DNA from: CAWHJB01 sp963698715
GTDB taxonomy: Bacteria > Chloroflexota > Anaerolineae > Anaerolineales > UBA4823
Assembly (NCBI GenBank): GCA_963698715.1
Contig: CAVORW010000007.1
Coordinates: 1 to 64,000, forward strand
Reading direction: 5' to 3'
DNA length: 64,000 nucleotides
Shown here: positions 19,869 to 28,305 of the stretch, one piece after another
Numbering within the stretch: the first letter of the stretch is position 1
Layout of the letters: every line of letters begins with the position of its first letter
Notes under the pieces: generated by a model
Databases searched by the model: none
Told to the model about the DNA's origin: nothing
The model's input: the letters and a program-made list of their open reading frames with translations, nothing else
Program-made: the position numbers and the translations under genes

Positions 19869-21446
19869 TCAATGAATAACCTGCAAATACAGTGGGTCAA
19901 TAGAAATCGCTACGCTTACTGAGCCATTGGTAATGTTATCCACATCACCGGGCTGGCCATCTGTGATCAAGCTTTCTGCTCCAATATAATTGACCACACG
20001 CACCTGGTTCGCGCCAGGCAGGGCCAGAGTCCCACTACCCCAGACCAACAGCTTTTCAACTCCCGCAGAAGGCTTGGCGAAGTAATAGCCCTCGATTTGG
20101 GAGGTATACAGTGTGCGCGCATACCTAAATCCCATCAGCTCTGATGTCATCGTCTGGTAAGCATCATAGGCTGGTTTTGGTTTGAAATCATCGTCCAACA
20201 GTCCCTGTCCATCCGGGTGGTTGGGCGTGGTCAAGGCGAACCAGGTGATGCTTGGGATGCCGAAAGAAAGAGCCCGTGCATATACTTTGGGCACATAGCG
20301 GGCTTGCTCTTGTTGGGTAAGAGGATCCTGGTTGCTTGGTGAGGCAGTCTCAGTAAGCCAGATGGGCTTATCAACGCCAAAACAGGTTTTCATACGATTG
20401 TAAATATGAGAGCTCTTTGCAATAACGTCGATTCCCCCGGCATAATATGCTGTGCCCTGGTTATCATCGACGATGCCGCAAGTTGGTGCAGGCAGAGCGC
20501 CGCTGGTTCGAACCGGGCTGTTTGGGTCCCATCGTTCCCATTCGGCATGAAAATCTTGAAAGTAATGAAAATTCAAGGCGTCAAAGAAATCGCCTCCCCC
20601 AGCCGCCATCACATCATCCAAAAAGTAGCGATTAAACGCCCCACCGTATTCAATGAATGAGTTGTAGGCCACACCACCCTGGATGACCGTGGCTCGCGGA
20701 TCGGTTGATTTAATGGTTGAATAGGCAATTTGAAGTAAATCGGCATATTCAGCGCCATGGTAGCCCAAGCAGCCTAGACCTTTTGTGGCTCCATCTGGCC
20801 AGGTATAATCGGGCTCATTGATAATTTCCCAAAATTTGATATTGTAAGGTGGATTCTTATAATGATTAACCAAATCTACCAGGAAGCGTGTAAATTCATC
20901 CACTCGGTCCGGGTATAAGACACTACAGGCTGGATCTGCAGCCCACCCATTGCTGGTCATGATAGAACCAAGCATCTGAATCCCGCCATTAGCGATCGTT
21001 TTAAATCTGCTGTCATACCAGTCCCAGGAATAAGTCGGGGTGCCGTCTGGCGCAGGTGGGTTCGGTTCAATTTGCGACCAATTAATTTCTACCCTGGTGT
21101 TGGTGGCGCCACTTTCCTTCAGTGCATCTAGAAGTGCCGGAAACGCAGCATCGTACCAGGCCTGCTGTTCGGCCAACGTCTTACTGGTCGTGGGGTCAAT
21201 CTCGTCAAGGGCGGCAATCCCAACTGAGAACGGCGAGTACAGAACATAAGGGTCATGATAACCATTGACGGTCAGAGGCAGATAGAGGGTCGTGGCGTCT
21301 TCTGCATTGGCAAGAACGATGTTGTTCACCTGCTGGCTGGCCTTTTTGGGCAGCAGACTCGAAGTGCTGGCAAGGCTGACGATTAAAATTAAAAGCAAGA
21401 TCGCGCCAGTTTTTTGAAACCTGTTTCTGGCCTTTTTTGAGCTCAT
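19869..21446 (-). CDS. Secreted clan GH-A glycosidase-like protein (GH39-like), paralogue 1
   Basis: A 525-residue protein with an N-terminal signal or anchor helix (residues 14-32) and a TIM-barrel domain. The putative acid/base Glu is E211 in WEIINEP and the nucleophile Glu is E366 in PIWLTETASP. A small C-terminal beta domain follows. Clan GH-A enzymes hydrolyse glycosidic bonds; substrate cannot be told, but the neighbouring glycan genes suggest trimming of the cell's own polysaccharide. The start is the ATG at 21446 because AAGGAGT lies nine bases before it; an upstream in-frame start at 21518 has none. The divergent gene at 23494 is a clear paralogue with the same NEP and TE motifs. Confidence 0.8.
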   Translation of the reverse strand: MSSKKARNRFQKTGAILLLILIVSLASTSSLLPKKASQQVNNIVLANAEDATTLYLPLTVNGYHDPYVLYSPFSVGIAALDEIDPTTSKTLAEQQAWYDAAFPALLDALKESGATNTRVEINWSQIEPNPPAPDGTPTYSWDWYDSRFKTIANGGIQMLGSIMTSNGWAADPACSVLYPDRVDEFTRFLVDLVNHYKNPPYNIKFWEIINEPDYTWPDGATKGLGCLGYHGAEYADLLQIAYSTIKSTDPRATVIQGGVAYNSFIEYGGAFNRYFLDDVMAAGGGDFFDALNFHYFQDFHAEWERWDPNSPVRTSGALPAPTCGIVDDNQGTAYYAGGIDVIAKSSHIYNRMKTCFGVDKPIWLTETASPSNQDPLTQQEQARYVPKVYARALSFGIPSITWFALTTPNHPDGQGLLDDDFKPKPAYDAYQTMTSELMGFRYARTLYTSQIEGYYFAKPSAGVEKLLVWGSGTLALPGANQVRVVNYIGAESLITDGQPGDVDNITNGSVSVAISIDPLYLQVIH

Positions 21447-21665
21447 TATTAAGTACTCCTTGAATTTTTGTCCTGTTTGATTGAGAGAAACAGAAGGCGC
21501 GCTCCGCCATTTCGACATGCATGCTGGCAGGTCAGATCGTTCTCATCATCATTCGGGATCAAATTGTCTGGTTACCATATTACTGGTTTACAGGCTCAAG
21601 CCCGTTCAAGTAATGAATGTAACCACGGAATCTTATGCTAATACAGATATTATGTCAAGTTTACA
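21447..21665. other. Divergent upstream region of glycosidase paralogue 1
   Basis: About 220 bases that carry the ribosome-binding site and presumably the promoter of the 19869-21446 gene, up to the left inverted repeat of the IS4-like element. I see no convincing promoter hexamers and no gene. Confidence 0.4.
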
Positions 21666-23265
21666 CCCATTGGGCCAGCAATTCTCAATATGCCAAGGCG
21701 AGCAGCGCCATTGGCGATACAGCCATGGTGTGAAAAAGATCGAAGCCGCCAAGCGTGAGACTGAGAAATCGTCGGGGGTGCGGATCATCTCCACTTACGG
21801 AAAGCGAAATGGGCCACTGAAAGCGCGATCAGCAGCCGATGCAAACGAGGGAAAAGCGCCAGGAAATGTCATCCGGTATCCAGTTCTAGGCCCTTGAACA
21901 TGAACGCCAGAACTTCATCCCAGTTTTCGAATTGAAGATAACGCAACAAAGCTTCCAAATCCTGGAAAAATCTGCGGCGCGTGCCCAAAGCCTGACGAAT
22001 AGCGCGGTATTGCTCATCTACCAGGTCTAAAACGGTGTGAAATAAGAATGCCAGCAGGTTGAGTGAGAGTAAGAGCGAGGCCAGATGCTGGTCTCCATGT
22101 CCAAAGTTGTGTTCGATATGGTAGCCCTTGGTCTTCAGGACGTTATTGTGCTCGTTTTCGACTTTCCAGCGTGCCCGCCCATCCCGCACAATCGCTTCGA
22201 CGGTGGTGTCGGTGACTTCAAAATCGGTGGTGAAGGCGTTTTTGTAGAGTTGTTCCCCAGTATCTTCGCGTGTGCTAGTCACTTCGCACCAGTTCACTGC
22301 CAGGGCATCGGCTTCCCCGGTCAACGGCAGCTTGTTGGCATAGCGATAAGTGGAGATTTCTGCATATTTTCCCACCCAACGCCTGACAACCTTTGATCCT
22401 AACACCCCGTTTGCGGCCAGGAAAGCTACCGTCTGGTACAGTTGTGGGTGCGAATCGGGCTTGCACACCAGAATGAAGTGGAAATGTTTGTCTTTCAGTA
22501 CTCGACAAAATGGCTCGCGACTAAACAAATCGTCGCCCAGGATGGTCACGCCTCGCCTGGCGTAGAAGTCACCCCACTTTTCCACCCAACGTTTGGCAGC
22601 TTGTATCTCACAATCCTGTTTTTCATCCCCATCCTGCGGAACAATGAACTCCGGTTCCAACGAAATCACCGTTTCATTCCCCGGCTGAACGATCACTGGG
22701 GTCAAGACACTGTGAAAATAGTTCGTTTTTCCATTGCTCAGCTCTCGATGGCTGCAATTCTCACAGTGGATGGCCTTTGATGAGAAATATTCTGTCCCGT
22801 CTATCGCCAACAACAATTGGTTGGCAAAAGAACGCCGCCTTTTCAATACTTCCGTCCTTTCCAATCCCAGAAAGATGTGCCGATAGACCGGTTGGTTATG
22901 CTCCGGCCTAACCGGATCCAACAAGTTCCGAATTTGATTGTCGCTCGGTAGTTCGCTCAAATCAAACAGGTTTTCGGCGTTACACCGTCCTTTGCGTAAT
23001 TTCATATCGCGTTGATGCGCCAAAAATGACGGGCTTTGTGTAAAAAACACCGAAAAGGCGCTCATTCCTACGTCTACTAACTCGTAAACGTTGTTTTTTC
23101 CCGTCCGCAGGTCAGGAAAATCTTCACAGGCCTGCTCCAATCGTTTGATCAGGCGTGGTAGTCTCAATTCGCTTAGCATCATGCGCGTCAGATTACCACT
23201 TTTTCCTTCACCTGGCTAGTCTTCGCTCGTTACCCTTTTTCATATTTAGAATTGCTGCCATTGGG
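21666..23265 (-). mobile_element. IS4-like insertion sequence between two divergent glycosidase genes
   Basis: Imperfect inverted repeats frame the transposase gene: the left end has CCCATTGGGCCAGCAATTCT from 21666, then CAATATG; the right end, read on the minus strand from about 23265, has CCCAATGGCAGCAATTCT, then AAATATG. Element length is about 1.6 kb. The exact outer base is uncertain and I found no target duplication. It lies within the shared upstream region of the two glycosidase paralogues. Confidence 0.65.
21869..23182 (-). CDS. IS4-like DDE transposase
   Basis: An intact 437-residue protein. Catalytic landmarks are LLLAIDGTEYFSS (first Asp), RGVTILGDDLFSREPFC (second Asp) and the Y-(2)-R-(3)-E-(6)-K-like segment RARWKVENEHNNVLKTKGYH carrying the Glu. 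A conserved CENCSHRELSNGKTNYFHSV block precedes the beta insertion. The C-terminal helices (LLSLNLLAFLFHTVLDLVD) match the family. Nothing indicates inactivation. Confidence 0.82.
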   Translation of the reverse strand: MMLSELRLPRLIKRLEQACEDFPDLRTGKNNVYELVDVGMSAFSVFFTQSPSFLAHQRDMKLRKGRCNAENLFDLSELPSDNQIRNLLDPVRPEHNQPVYRHIFLGLERTEVLKRRRSFANQLLLAIDGTEYFSSKAIHCENCSHRELSNGKTNYFHSVLTPVIVQPGNETVISLEPEFIVPQDGDEKQDCEIQAAKRWVEKWGDFYARRGVTILGDDLFSREPFCRVLKDKHFHFILVCKPDSHPQLYQTVAFLAANGVLGSKVVRRWVGKYAEISTYRYANKLPLTGEADALAVNWCEVTSTREDTGEQLYKNAFTTDFEVTDTTVEAIVRDGRARWKVENEHNNVLKTKGYHIEHNFGHGDQHLASLLLSLNLLAFLFHTVLDLVDEQYRAIRQALGTRRRFFQDLEALLRYLQFENWDEVLAFMFKGLELDTG

Positions 23266-23493
23266 CTGGCGCGAGGGTTTTGTGGAATGAATATACTCAG
23301 AGTTCGGTTTGGGCGGCTTATAAGGCGCAAACAGGATGATCCAAAGACCCATCGAGAATGCATTTCAAGCCGAAATAGAACCGTTTATAATGGGGCAGAT
23401 TCGGCTGTTCCTTCTGATCAGTGCGGGTCATCTTGTCCAGTGTGGACGCCTGTTGACCGTTTGTAATCAATTTATAATTGCAGGAGAGACTTA
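23266..23493. other. Upstream region of glycosidase paralogue 2
   Basis: About 230 bases between the IS4-like right end and the gene at 23494. It holds the ribosome-binding site near 23480-23490. No other gene or clear promoter is visible. Confidence 0.4.
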
Positions 23494-25149
23494 ATGAAAT
23501 TTCGAATACCTTTAGGTTTATCGATTATTTGCCTTGTGTTGATTGTCAGTTTGGCCCCATTCACTACTGGAGAAAGCGCCTCGATCCGTAGGTTGGATGA
23601 TGTGAGTGACGCAAATTCGATCTATTTACCATATGTTTCCGACAAAAAGTGTGTAGCTAACCAACCAACTCCCTTTTCGGTCCAGATAGCCGGACTGAGT
23701 GATTTTATACCCCCGCCAGGCATGACCAAAGCACAAATTGATCAGCTGCGTGCACAGGAATATGCCGAGTTGACTTCGGCTTTTCCCTCCCTGGTGGATG
23801 CACTCCGTGAAAGCGGTGCCAGTTCGGCAAGAGTTTATATCGATTGGTCCTATATTCAGCCAAATGATGCTGCCAGTTACAACTGGTCCATGTATGACAG
23901 TTGGATATCTCAGGTGGCTGCGGCAGGTGTAGATTTGATCGCCACTGTCTCTAATCCACCTGATTGGGCGATCGATACCACGGCCTCGCCCTGTACCAAT
24001 AAAATTCTGCCTGGAAAAGTTCAGGACTTAAAATTTTTTTTAACCACCCTCGTCAACCGATATAAAGATGGACCCTACAGTATTCGCACATGGGAAATAT
24101 TAAATGAGCCGGATGCTATTGATGGTTACCGCTGCAGCACTGGGGTCAGCAATTATGGGGACCACGGCGCTGATTATGCTTCATTACTTCAGGAGGCATA
24201 TTCGACCATTAAAGTTGCGGATCCAACGGCAAAAGTAATCATGGGCGGGTTAGCATACGATTGGTTCCACCTGGATTACGATGATACTATTTTTTATGAT
24301 GGTTCGATCGCTGGCCAGTTCAACCGTTACTTCATCGATGATGTGGCCATTAATGGCGGCGCCAACTTCGCGGATGCCGTAAACATTCACTACTTCCATG
24401 ACTTTGCTGCCGAATGGGAGCGCTGGACGATTGGTAATTTGCCTACGTGTGGAGATCATACCCTGCGCGATCCACAGCAGCCGACCTATGACACTTATGG
24501 CAAGGATCTGGTTGCAAAAGGCTCGCACTTCTTAAACCGTTTGAAAACCTGCTACACGGTGGAAAAACCTTTGTGGGTCACGGAAGTTGGATTTCACGGT
24601 ACAGCTGATCAGCTTGTGTTGGTTGACCGGCCAGAGGACACCCTCGACAATCAGGCGCGCTATGTCTTTATGATTTATGCTCGCGGCCTTGCGGTGGGTG
24701 CAGAGAACGTAACATGGTACGCGTTAAAAATTATCCCCAGCATTACCCCCGAGGATTACCAGGGCTTGCTCTATGACAGCCGCGATGGCGCATTGGAAAA
24801 CGAGCCGAAACCGGCTTTTTACACTTATCAAACCCTGGTCCACGAATTGGAAGGATTCCAGTATGCATCGACCGTTATCACGCCTGCTGATGTAGAGGCT
24901 TATGTTTTCACAAGCCCCTGCTTTCCGAGCAAGATAATCGCCTGGTATAACCAGCCCACAGGCAATGTGCCTTTCAATCTGGGACCTGCCAATCAAGTGC
25001 GATTGGTTTATCGCCCGGACGAGAGTGGAAACGACAACATTGTAACTTTTGTGGATGGCGATCCCACCCACGACCTGGATGGAATGGCCAATGGCCAGGT
25101 TACGATCGCTCTTGATCTTGAGCCGGTTATTATCCAGATCAATCCCTGA
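23494..25149 (+). CDS. Secreted clan GH-A glycosidase-like protein (GH39-like), paralogue 2
   Basis: A 551-residue protein with a signal peptide (residues 1-28, LGLSIICLVLIVSLAPFTTG) and the same barrel as the divergent 19869-21446 gene. The acid/base Glu is E205 in WEILNEP, the nucleophile E364 in PLWVTEVGF. Shared blocks include the FNRYFxDDV and NxHYFxDFxAEWERW segments. A GCAGGAGAG site seven bases before the ATG supports the start. The protein is expected outside the cytoplasmic membrane, either free or anchored. It ends just before a strong bidirectional hairpin. Substrate unknown; a role in modifying or releasing surface glycan is an inference from context. Confidence 0.8.
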   Translation: MKFRIPLGLSIICLVLIVSLAPFTTGESASIRRLDDVSDANSIYLPYVSDKKCVANQPTPFSVQIAGLSDFIPPPGMTKAQIDQLRAQEYAELTSAFPSLVDALRESGASSARVYIDWSYIQPNDAASYNWSMYDSWISQVAAAGVDLIATVSNPPDWAIDTTASPCTNKILPGKVQDLKFFLTTLVNRYKDGPYSIRTWEILNEPDAIDGYRCSTGVSNYGDHGADYASLLQEAYSTIKVADPTAKVIMGGLAYDWFHLDYDDTIFYDGSIAGQFNRYFIDDVAINGGANFADAVNIHYFHDFAAEWERWTIGNLPTCGDHTLRDPQQPTYDTYGKDLVAKGSHFLNRLKTCYTVEKPLWVTEVGFHGTADQLVLVDRPEDTLDNQARYVFMIYARGLAVGAENVTWYALKIIPSITPEDYQGLLYDSRDGALENEPKPAFYTYQTLVHELEGFQYASTVITPADVEAYVFTSPCFPSKIIAWYNQPTGNVPFNLGPANQVRLVYRPDESGNDNIVTFVDGDPTHDLDGMANGQVTIALDLEPVIIQINP

Positions 25150-25266
25150 AACTGGCCAGATGATCAGCCATTTAGATTATTTATCGGTGAACAAACAGAG
25201 TGATCTATCTGCTCAGGCGACCGTAAGAAATCAGGGGGCTTCTTCCTGGCAAATGTTGAGCAGTTA

Positions 25267-25315
25267 AGATGGGACGTTGTTTTACAGACTTCGCCTGTAA
25301 AACAACGTCCCATCT
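25267..25315. terminator. Bidirectional terminator hairpin between converging genes
   Basis: A perfect 21-bp stem (arms 25267-25287 and 25295-25315, starting GATGGGACGTTGTTTTACAG at 25268) with a 7-base loop. It lies between the converging glycosidase (+) and O-antigen ligase (-) genes. There is no strong T-run, but each arm has a short A/T stretch. Its position fits termination for both. Confidence 0.7.
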
Positions 25316-25327
25316 ATGATTGTTGGC

Positions 25328-27235
25328 TTATTTCTCTTGCCGAACTGACAGGAATGCCAGCAATCCCACGAGAGTCCAAAAATACGCGTTTACTTGTTTC
25401 ACTTCCAGGTTCTGATATACCCACCCTTCTACAAATACTACTACCAGGCTGACCAGGACCCCGAACAAAATTGCCTGGCGAGCTGGATGGCTTACCTGAT
25501 GATACGCTGCCAGGCCGACCTGTCCTATGGTAAACCACAGGAAGCCGAGTGATAGTATGCCGAGCAGGCCTAATTCAGTTAGGGCTTTTAAAACCTGGCT
25601 TTCTGTCACGAATGCTGTTTCAGGGTGAGTGCGCAACCCAGCAAAACCTGTAGACCCAAGACCAATCCCCCATATCGGTGATTCTTTCCAGGCATCCAGA
25701 GCGGTTTTCCAGGCATACAACCGGTCCTGATTGGATTGATCCTTTGCCCAATCCAGGATCGAACCGATTTGCTGGATGACGATATTTTCTTCCGGTGATA
25801 CGTTGGCCTGGACAAACGCCGGATCAATGACGATGATCTTAGGATCAGCCCAGCCTGCCCAATCAAAATTCCAATCATTTGCAGGTCCGTTTTCGGTAAT
25901 AAAACTTAAGTCTACAGTCTGCCTGGCCCATGGGGTTAGATCCACGATGAAATTTAGCCAGCGCCGGTCATTTGGGTTAACTTTGGGATTGATATAGCGG
26001 TTAAAAATAAATTGACCACTGTCATTGGTATCCGTTTGATTAATAAATATTTGAAAATTGACCCCGTCGCCATAATCCTGTGCCCATACCTCCGGTGAGA
26101 GGCCAATTGCGAAACTAAGGGCGCCTTCCGCAGGCACATCGACGCGATAGATTATTTCTGCTTTGCCGGTTTCCGTTGGGTGCTCAAGAAGGACTGTGCG
26201 TTTGTCAACGAGACTATTCAAACTGTCTTGCAGAGACCAAACCTGGGTCTTTGCTTCACCGAATTCGGGTTTTACCCGTAAGAGCTCGGTTACTATCCGC
26301 TTAGCGGGAGCCGCCTGGTAAGCAGTCAGCGTAAGGTCAGCCACACCCCGATTGGATGGTGATGGTCTGCCAGGCCGCGTTACTGCCATAACCAACCCGG
26401 TCAGCCCGATCAGAACCAGTACACTTGCCATGGCTCGCCATGCCCGGCTATTGAGCCGGATTCTAAATCCCAGGGCGACCATAACCAGTATGGCAAACGC
26501 CGATGCAACCCAAATCCCCCGGCTGTAGGTAACGATAATCCCTCCAGCGATAACAACAACTGCTGCGCCCGCCAGGATTTTTGACTGAACCTTTGAAGAA
26601 AATAGGACCAACGCGAAAGCCAGCGGTAAAAACATCGCCAGGGTATTAGCCAAGGCCGTCGGCAAATCGAATGTAAAATAGACCCTGCGCAGATTAGTGC
26701 CGTATAAAAAGGCATCATACGAGCCATAAAGCTGCAGTAAATCATCGGCGGGCCACAGCGGTTTGTCCAGTGCAAACTCAATCAGTCCACCCAGAGAAAC
26801 AACGACCCCAATGATGATCAAGACTAGCACAAGCTGGGTGGATCGCTCTGGAAACCGGCGTAATGCCATGGGGACTAACCAGAAAAGCGGTAAGTACATC
26901 ACGGACGCATACAGACCCCACGCGGCGGTCAAACTGAACCCATCCAAGGCAAAGCGCGCGACCAATAAGCCCAGATAAATTAGCACTGCTGTATCGAGGG
27001 CTGTACCGGTCAACAAGGGTCGTCGTTGGCGGATGCCCTGGATCGCCCAGGCTGCGACCATTAGGCCCAACAGAATTTCTTTCCAATAGGTTCCAATAGG
27101 TCCGGGAATTAATTTCTTGACGACCAGGTGAAAGGGCAGCCCGACCAGAAAGACCATCACACCAATGGCTACTGCCGCATCAATCCTGGAAGCTGTCTTC
27201 GCGATAATTTGTGGTTCGCTTGAGGTTGATGACAT
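25328..27235 (-). CDS. O-antigen ligase/polymerase family protein with inserted extracellular beta-sandwich
   Basis: A 635-residue polytopic membrane protein. The N-terminal 300 residues hold about nine helices. The Wzy_C-type region near the C-terminus has the conserved SPIWGIGLGSTGF followed by the TELGLLGILSLGFLWF helix. Between them (about residues 335-460) lies a large extracellular domain with VWAQDYGDGVNFQIFI, NRYINPKVNPNDRRWLNFIV and NFDWAGWADPKI, predicted to be beta-sandwich. This is much longer than the usual periplasmic loop of about 100 residues. The family links or polymerises lipid-linked glycans on the outer face of the membrane. Related domain pieces occur in the pseudogene at 1-3529. 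A polysaccharide polymerase or ligase role is likely. Confidence 0.8.
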   Translation of the reverse strand: MSSTSSEPQIIAKTASRIDAAVAIGVMVFLVGLPFHLVVKKLIPGPIGTYWKEILLGLMVAAWAIQGIRQRRPLLTGTALDTAVLIYLGLLVARFALDGFSLTAAWGLYASVMYLPLFWLVPMALRRFPERSTQLVLVLIIIGVVVSLGGLIEFALDKPLWPADDLLQLYGSYDAFLYGTNLRRVYFTFDLPTALANTLAMFLPLAFALVLFSSKVQSKILAGAAVVVIAGGIIVTYSRGIWVASAFAILVMVALGFRIRLNSRAWRAMASVLVLIGLTGLVMAVTRPGRPSPSNRGVADLTLTAYQAAPAKRIVTELLRVKPEFGEAKTQVWSLQDSLNSLVDKRTVLLEHPTETGKAEIIYRVDVPAEGALSFAIGLSPEVWAQDYGDGVNFQIFINQTDTNDSGQFIFNRYINPKVNPNDRRWLNFIVDLTPWARQTVDLSFITENGPANDWNFDWAGWADPKIIVIDPAFVQANVSPEENIVIQQIGSILDWAKDQSNQDRLYAWKTALDAWKESPIWGIGLGSTGFAGLRTHPETAFVTESQVLKALTELGLLGILSLGFLWFTIGQVGLAAYHQVSHPARQAILFGVLVSLVVVFVEGWVYQNLEVKQVNAYFWTLVGLLAFLSVRQEK

Positions 27236-27452
27236 AGGGAAAAACTACCTATCAAATCTGAGGGAATATAGGGATAGACCTGCGATCGCCCCTCACGCGC
27301 CTTTCCAAGATTACACAAGTTGTAGCTAGCTCAGAACTGCTACTCCGCTCGAACGTTGGCAATCATACCACATCCGCCCTCCACATATTTTCCACTATAG
27401 AGATTCTCAAAGAACCTCCCAGCAAGGTGCAATCCAATCATAAAAAGGTGAG

Positions 27453-27458
27453 TATAAT
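27453..27458 (+). promoter_or_regulatory. Putative -10 element (TATAAT) before the sugar transferase gene
   Basis: TATAAT at 27453-27458 without a recognisable -35. Transcription would start near 27465, leaving almost no leader for the TTG at 27470; this favours either a leaderless message or the downstream GTG at 27524. Confidence 0.35.
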
Positions 27459-27469
27459 TTCGACAGGAA

Positions 27470-28168
27470 TTGGTTTCGGAATTAATTGCTCCGGAAACGC
27501 ACCGGGCACAGGTTGAGTGTATTGTGACTATTCCAATCTACCCACTGCAAGCGTCGGCACTTACTCGGCGGCAGCGGCTGATCAAGAGAATCTTTGACTT
27601 AGCAGTTACTTGCCTGTTGCTGCCGGTTAGTTTGGTCGTGATGGGGATAATTGCGATTGCGATCCGTCTGGAAGGTCCAGGGCCGATTCTATTTCGCCAG
27701 AAACGAGTGGGTGAGCGGGGCGAGTTCTTCGAGTTGTTGAAATTCCGGACCATGATCCCGCATGCGGAAGATGTTCGCCACCTGGTAGAGCATTACGATG
27801 AATCTGGTAACCTGATCCATAAATCAGAACATGATCCCAGAGTCACTCGAATTGGGCATTATTTGCGTAAAACCAGCCTGGATGAATTGCCCCAACTCTT
27901 TAATGTGTTGCAAGGAAAAATGAGCATCGTTGGACCACGCCCAGAACTTCCTTACCTGGTTGAACGTTATGAGCCCTGGCAGAGAAAACGTTTTTCTGTT
28001 CCGCCAGGATTAACCTGCTGGTGGCAGGTAAACGGACGCAGTATTCGCCCAATGCATCTGCACACCGAAGACGACCTATACTATGTTGATAATTATTCAT
28101 TCATGCTGGATTTAATCATCCTGTTCAAAACTGTTGCTGTAGTGTTGAGAGGTAAAGGGGCCTATTGA
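27470..28168 (+). CDS. Initiating sugar-1-phosphate transferase (WcaJ/WbaP-like)
   Basis: A 232-residue protein with the C-terminal catalytic domain of polyprenyl-phosphate sugar-1-phosphate transferases. It has a single membrane segment (residues 43-66, DLAVTCLLLPVSLVVMGIIA), then LEGPGPILFRQKRVGERGE, KFRTM, RKTSLDELPQLFNV and SIVGPRPELP, and a C-terminal SVPPGLTCWWQVNGRS. The enzyme starts assembly of a glycan by attaching a hexose-1-phosphate to undecaprenyl phosphate. It lacks the N-terminal multi-helix domain of WcaJ/WbaP, like the shorter PglC/WecP-type forms. The start at TTG 27470 is uncertain; GTG 27524 (codon 19) is possible, since residues 1-18 are not conserved. Confidence 0.9.
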   Translation: MVSELIAPETHRAQVECIVTIPIYPLQASALTRRQRLIKRIFDLAVTCLLLPVSLVVMGIIAIAIRLEGPGPILFRQKRVGERGEFFELLKFRTMIPHAEDVRHLVEHYDESGNLIHKSEHDPRVTRIGHYLRKTSLDELPQLFNVLQGKMSIVGPRPELPYLVERYEPWQRKRFSVPPGLTCWWQVNGRSIRPMHLHTEDDLYYVDNYSFMLDLIILFKTVAVVLRGKGAY

Positions 28169-28192
28169 ACCCCGATGGGGCTGGTGTATAAT
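28165..28192 (+). promoter_or_regulatory. Sigma70-like promoter for the LuxR-Kelch gene
   Basis: TTGAAC at 28165-28170 and TATAAT at 28187-28192 with a 16-base spacer. The start would be near 28199, 107 bases before the gene at 28306. The -35 overlaps the stop codon of the sugar transferase, so this gene can be expressed separately. Confidence 0.55.
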
Positions 28193-28305
28193 CATTTTAA
28201 CCGAAGCCGGCCTATAAAAACATTCGCCGGCCAGGTTGGATTACAGATGATTGTCTGTAACTTAGCCCATAAATTAGGCCGGATAACCTTGATGAAAACG
28301 ATCTT

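Noticed and set aside
28170..28192. CCCCGATGGGG as an operator
   Set aside because: The palindrome is short and lies inside the promoter spacer; I cannot distinguish it from chance.
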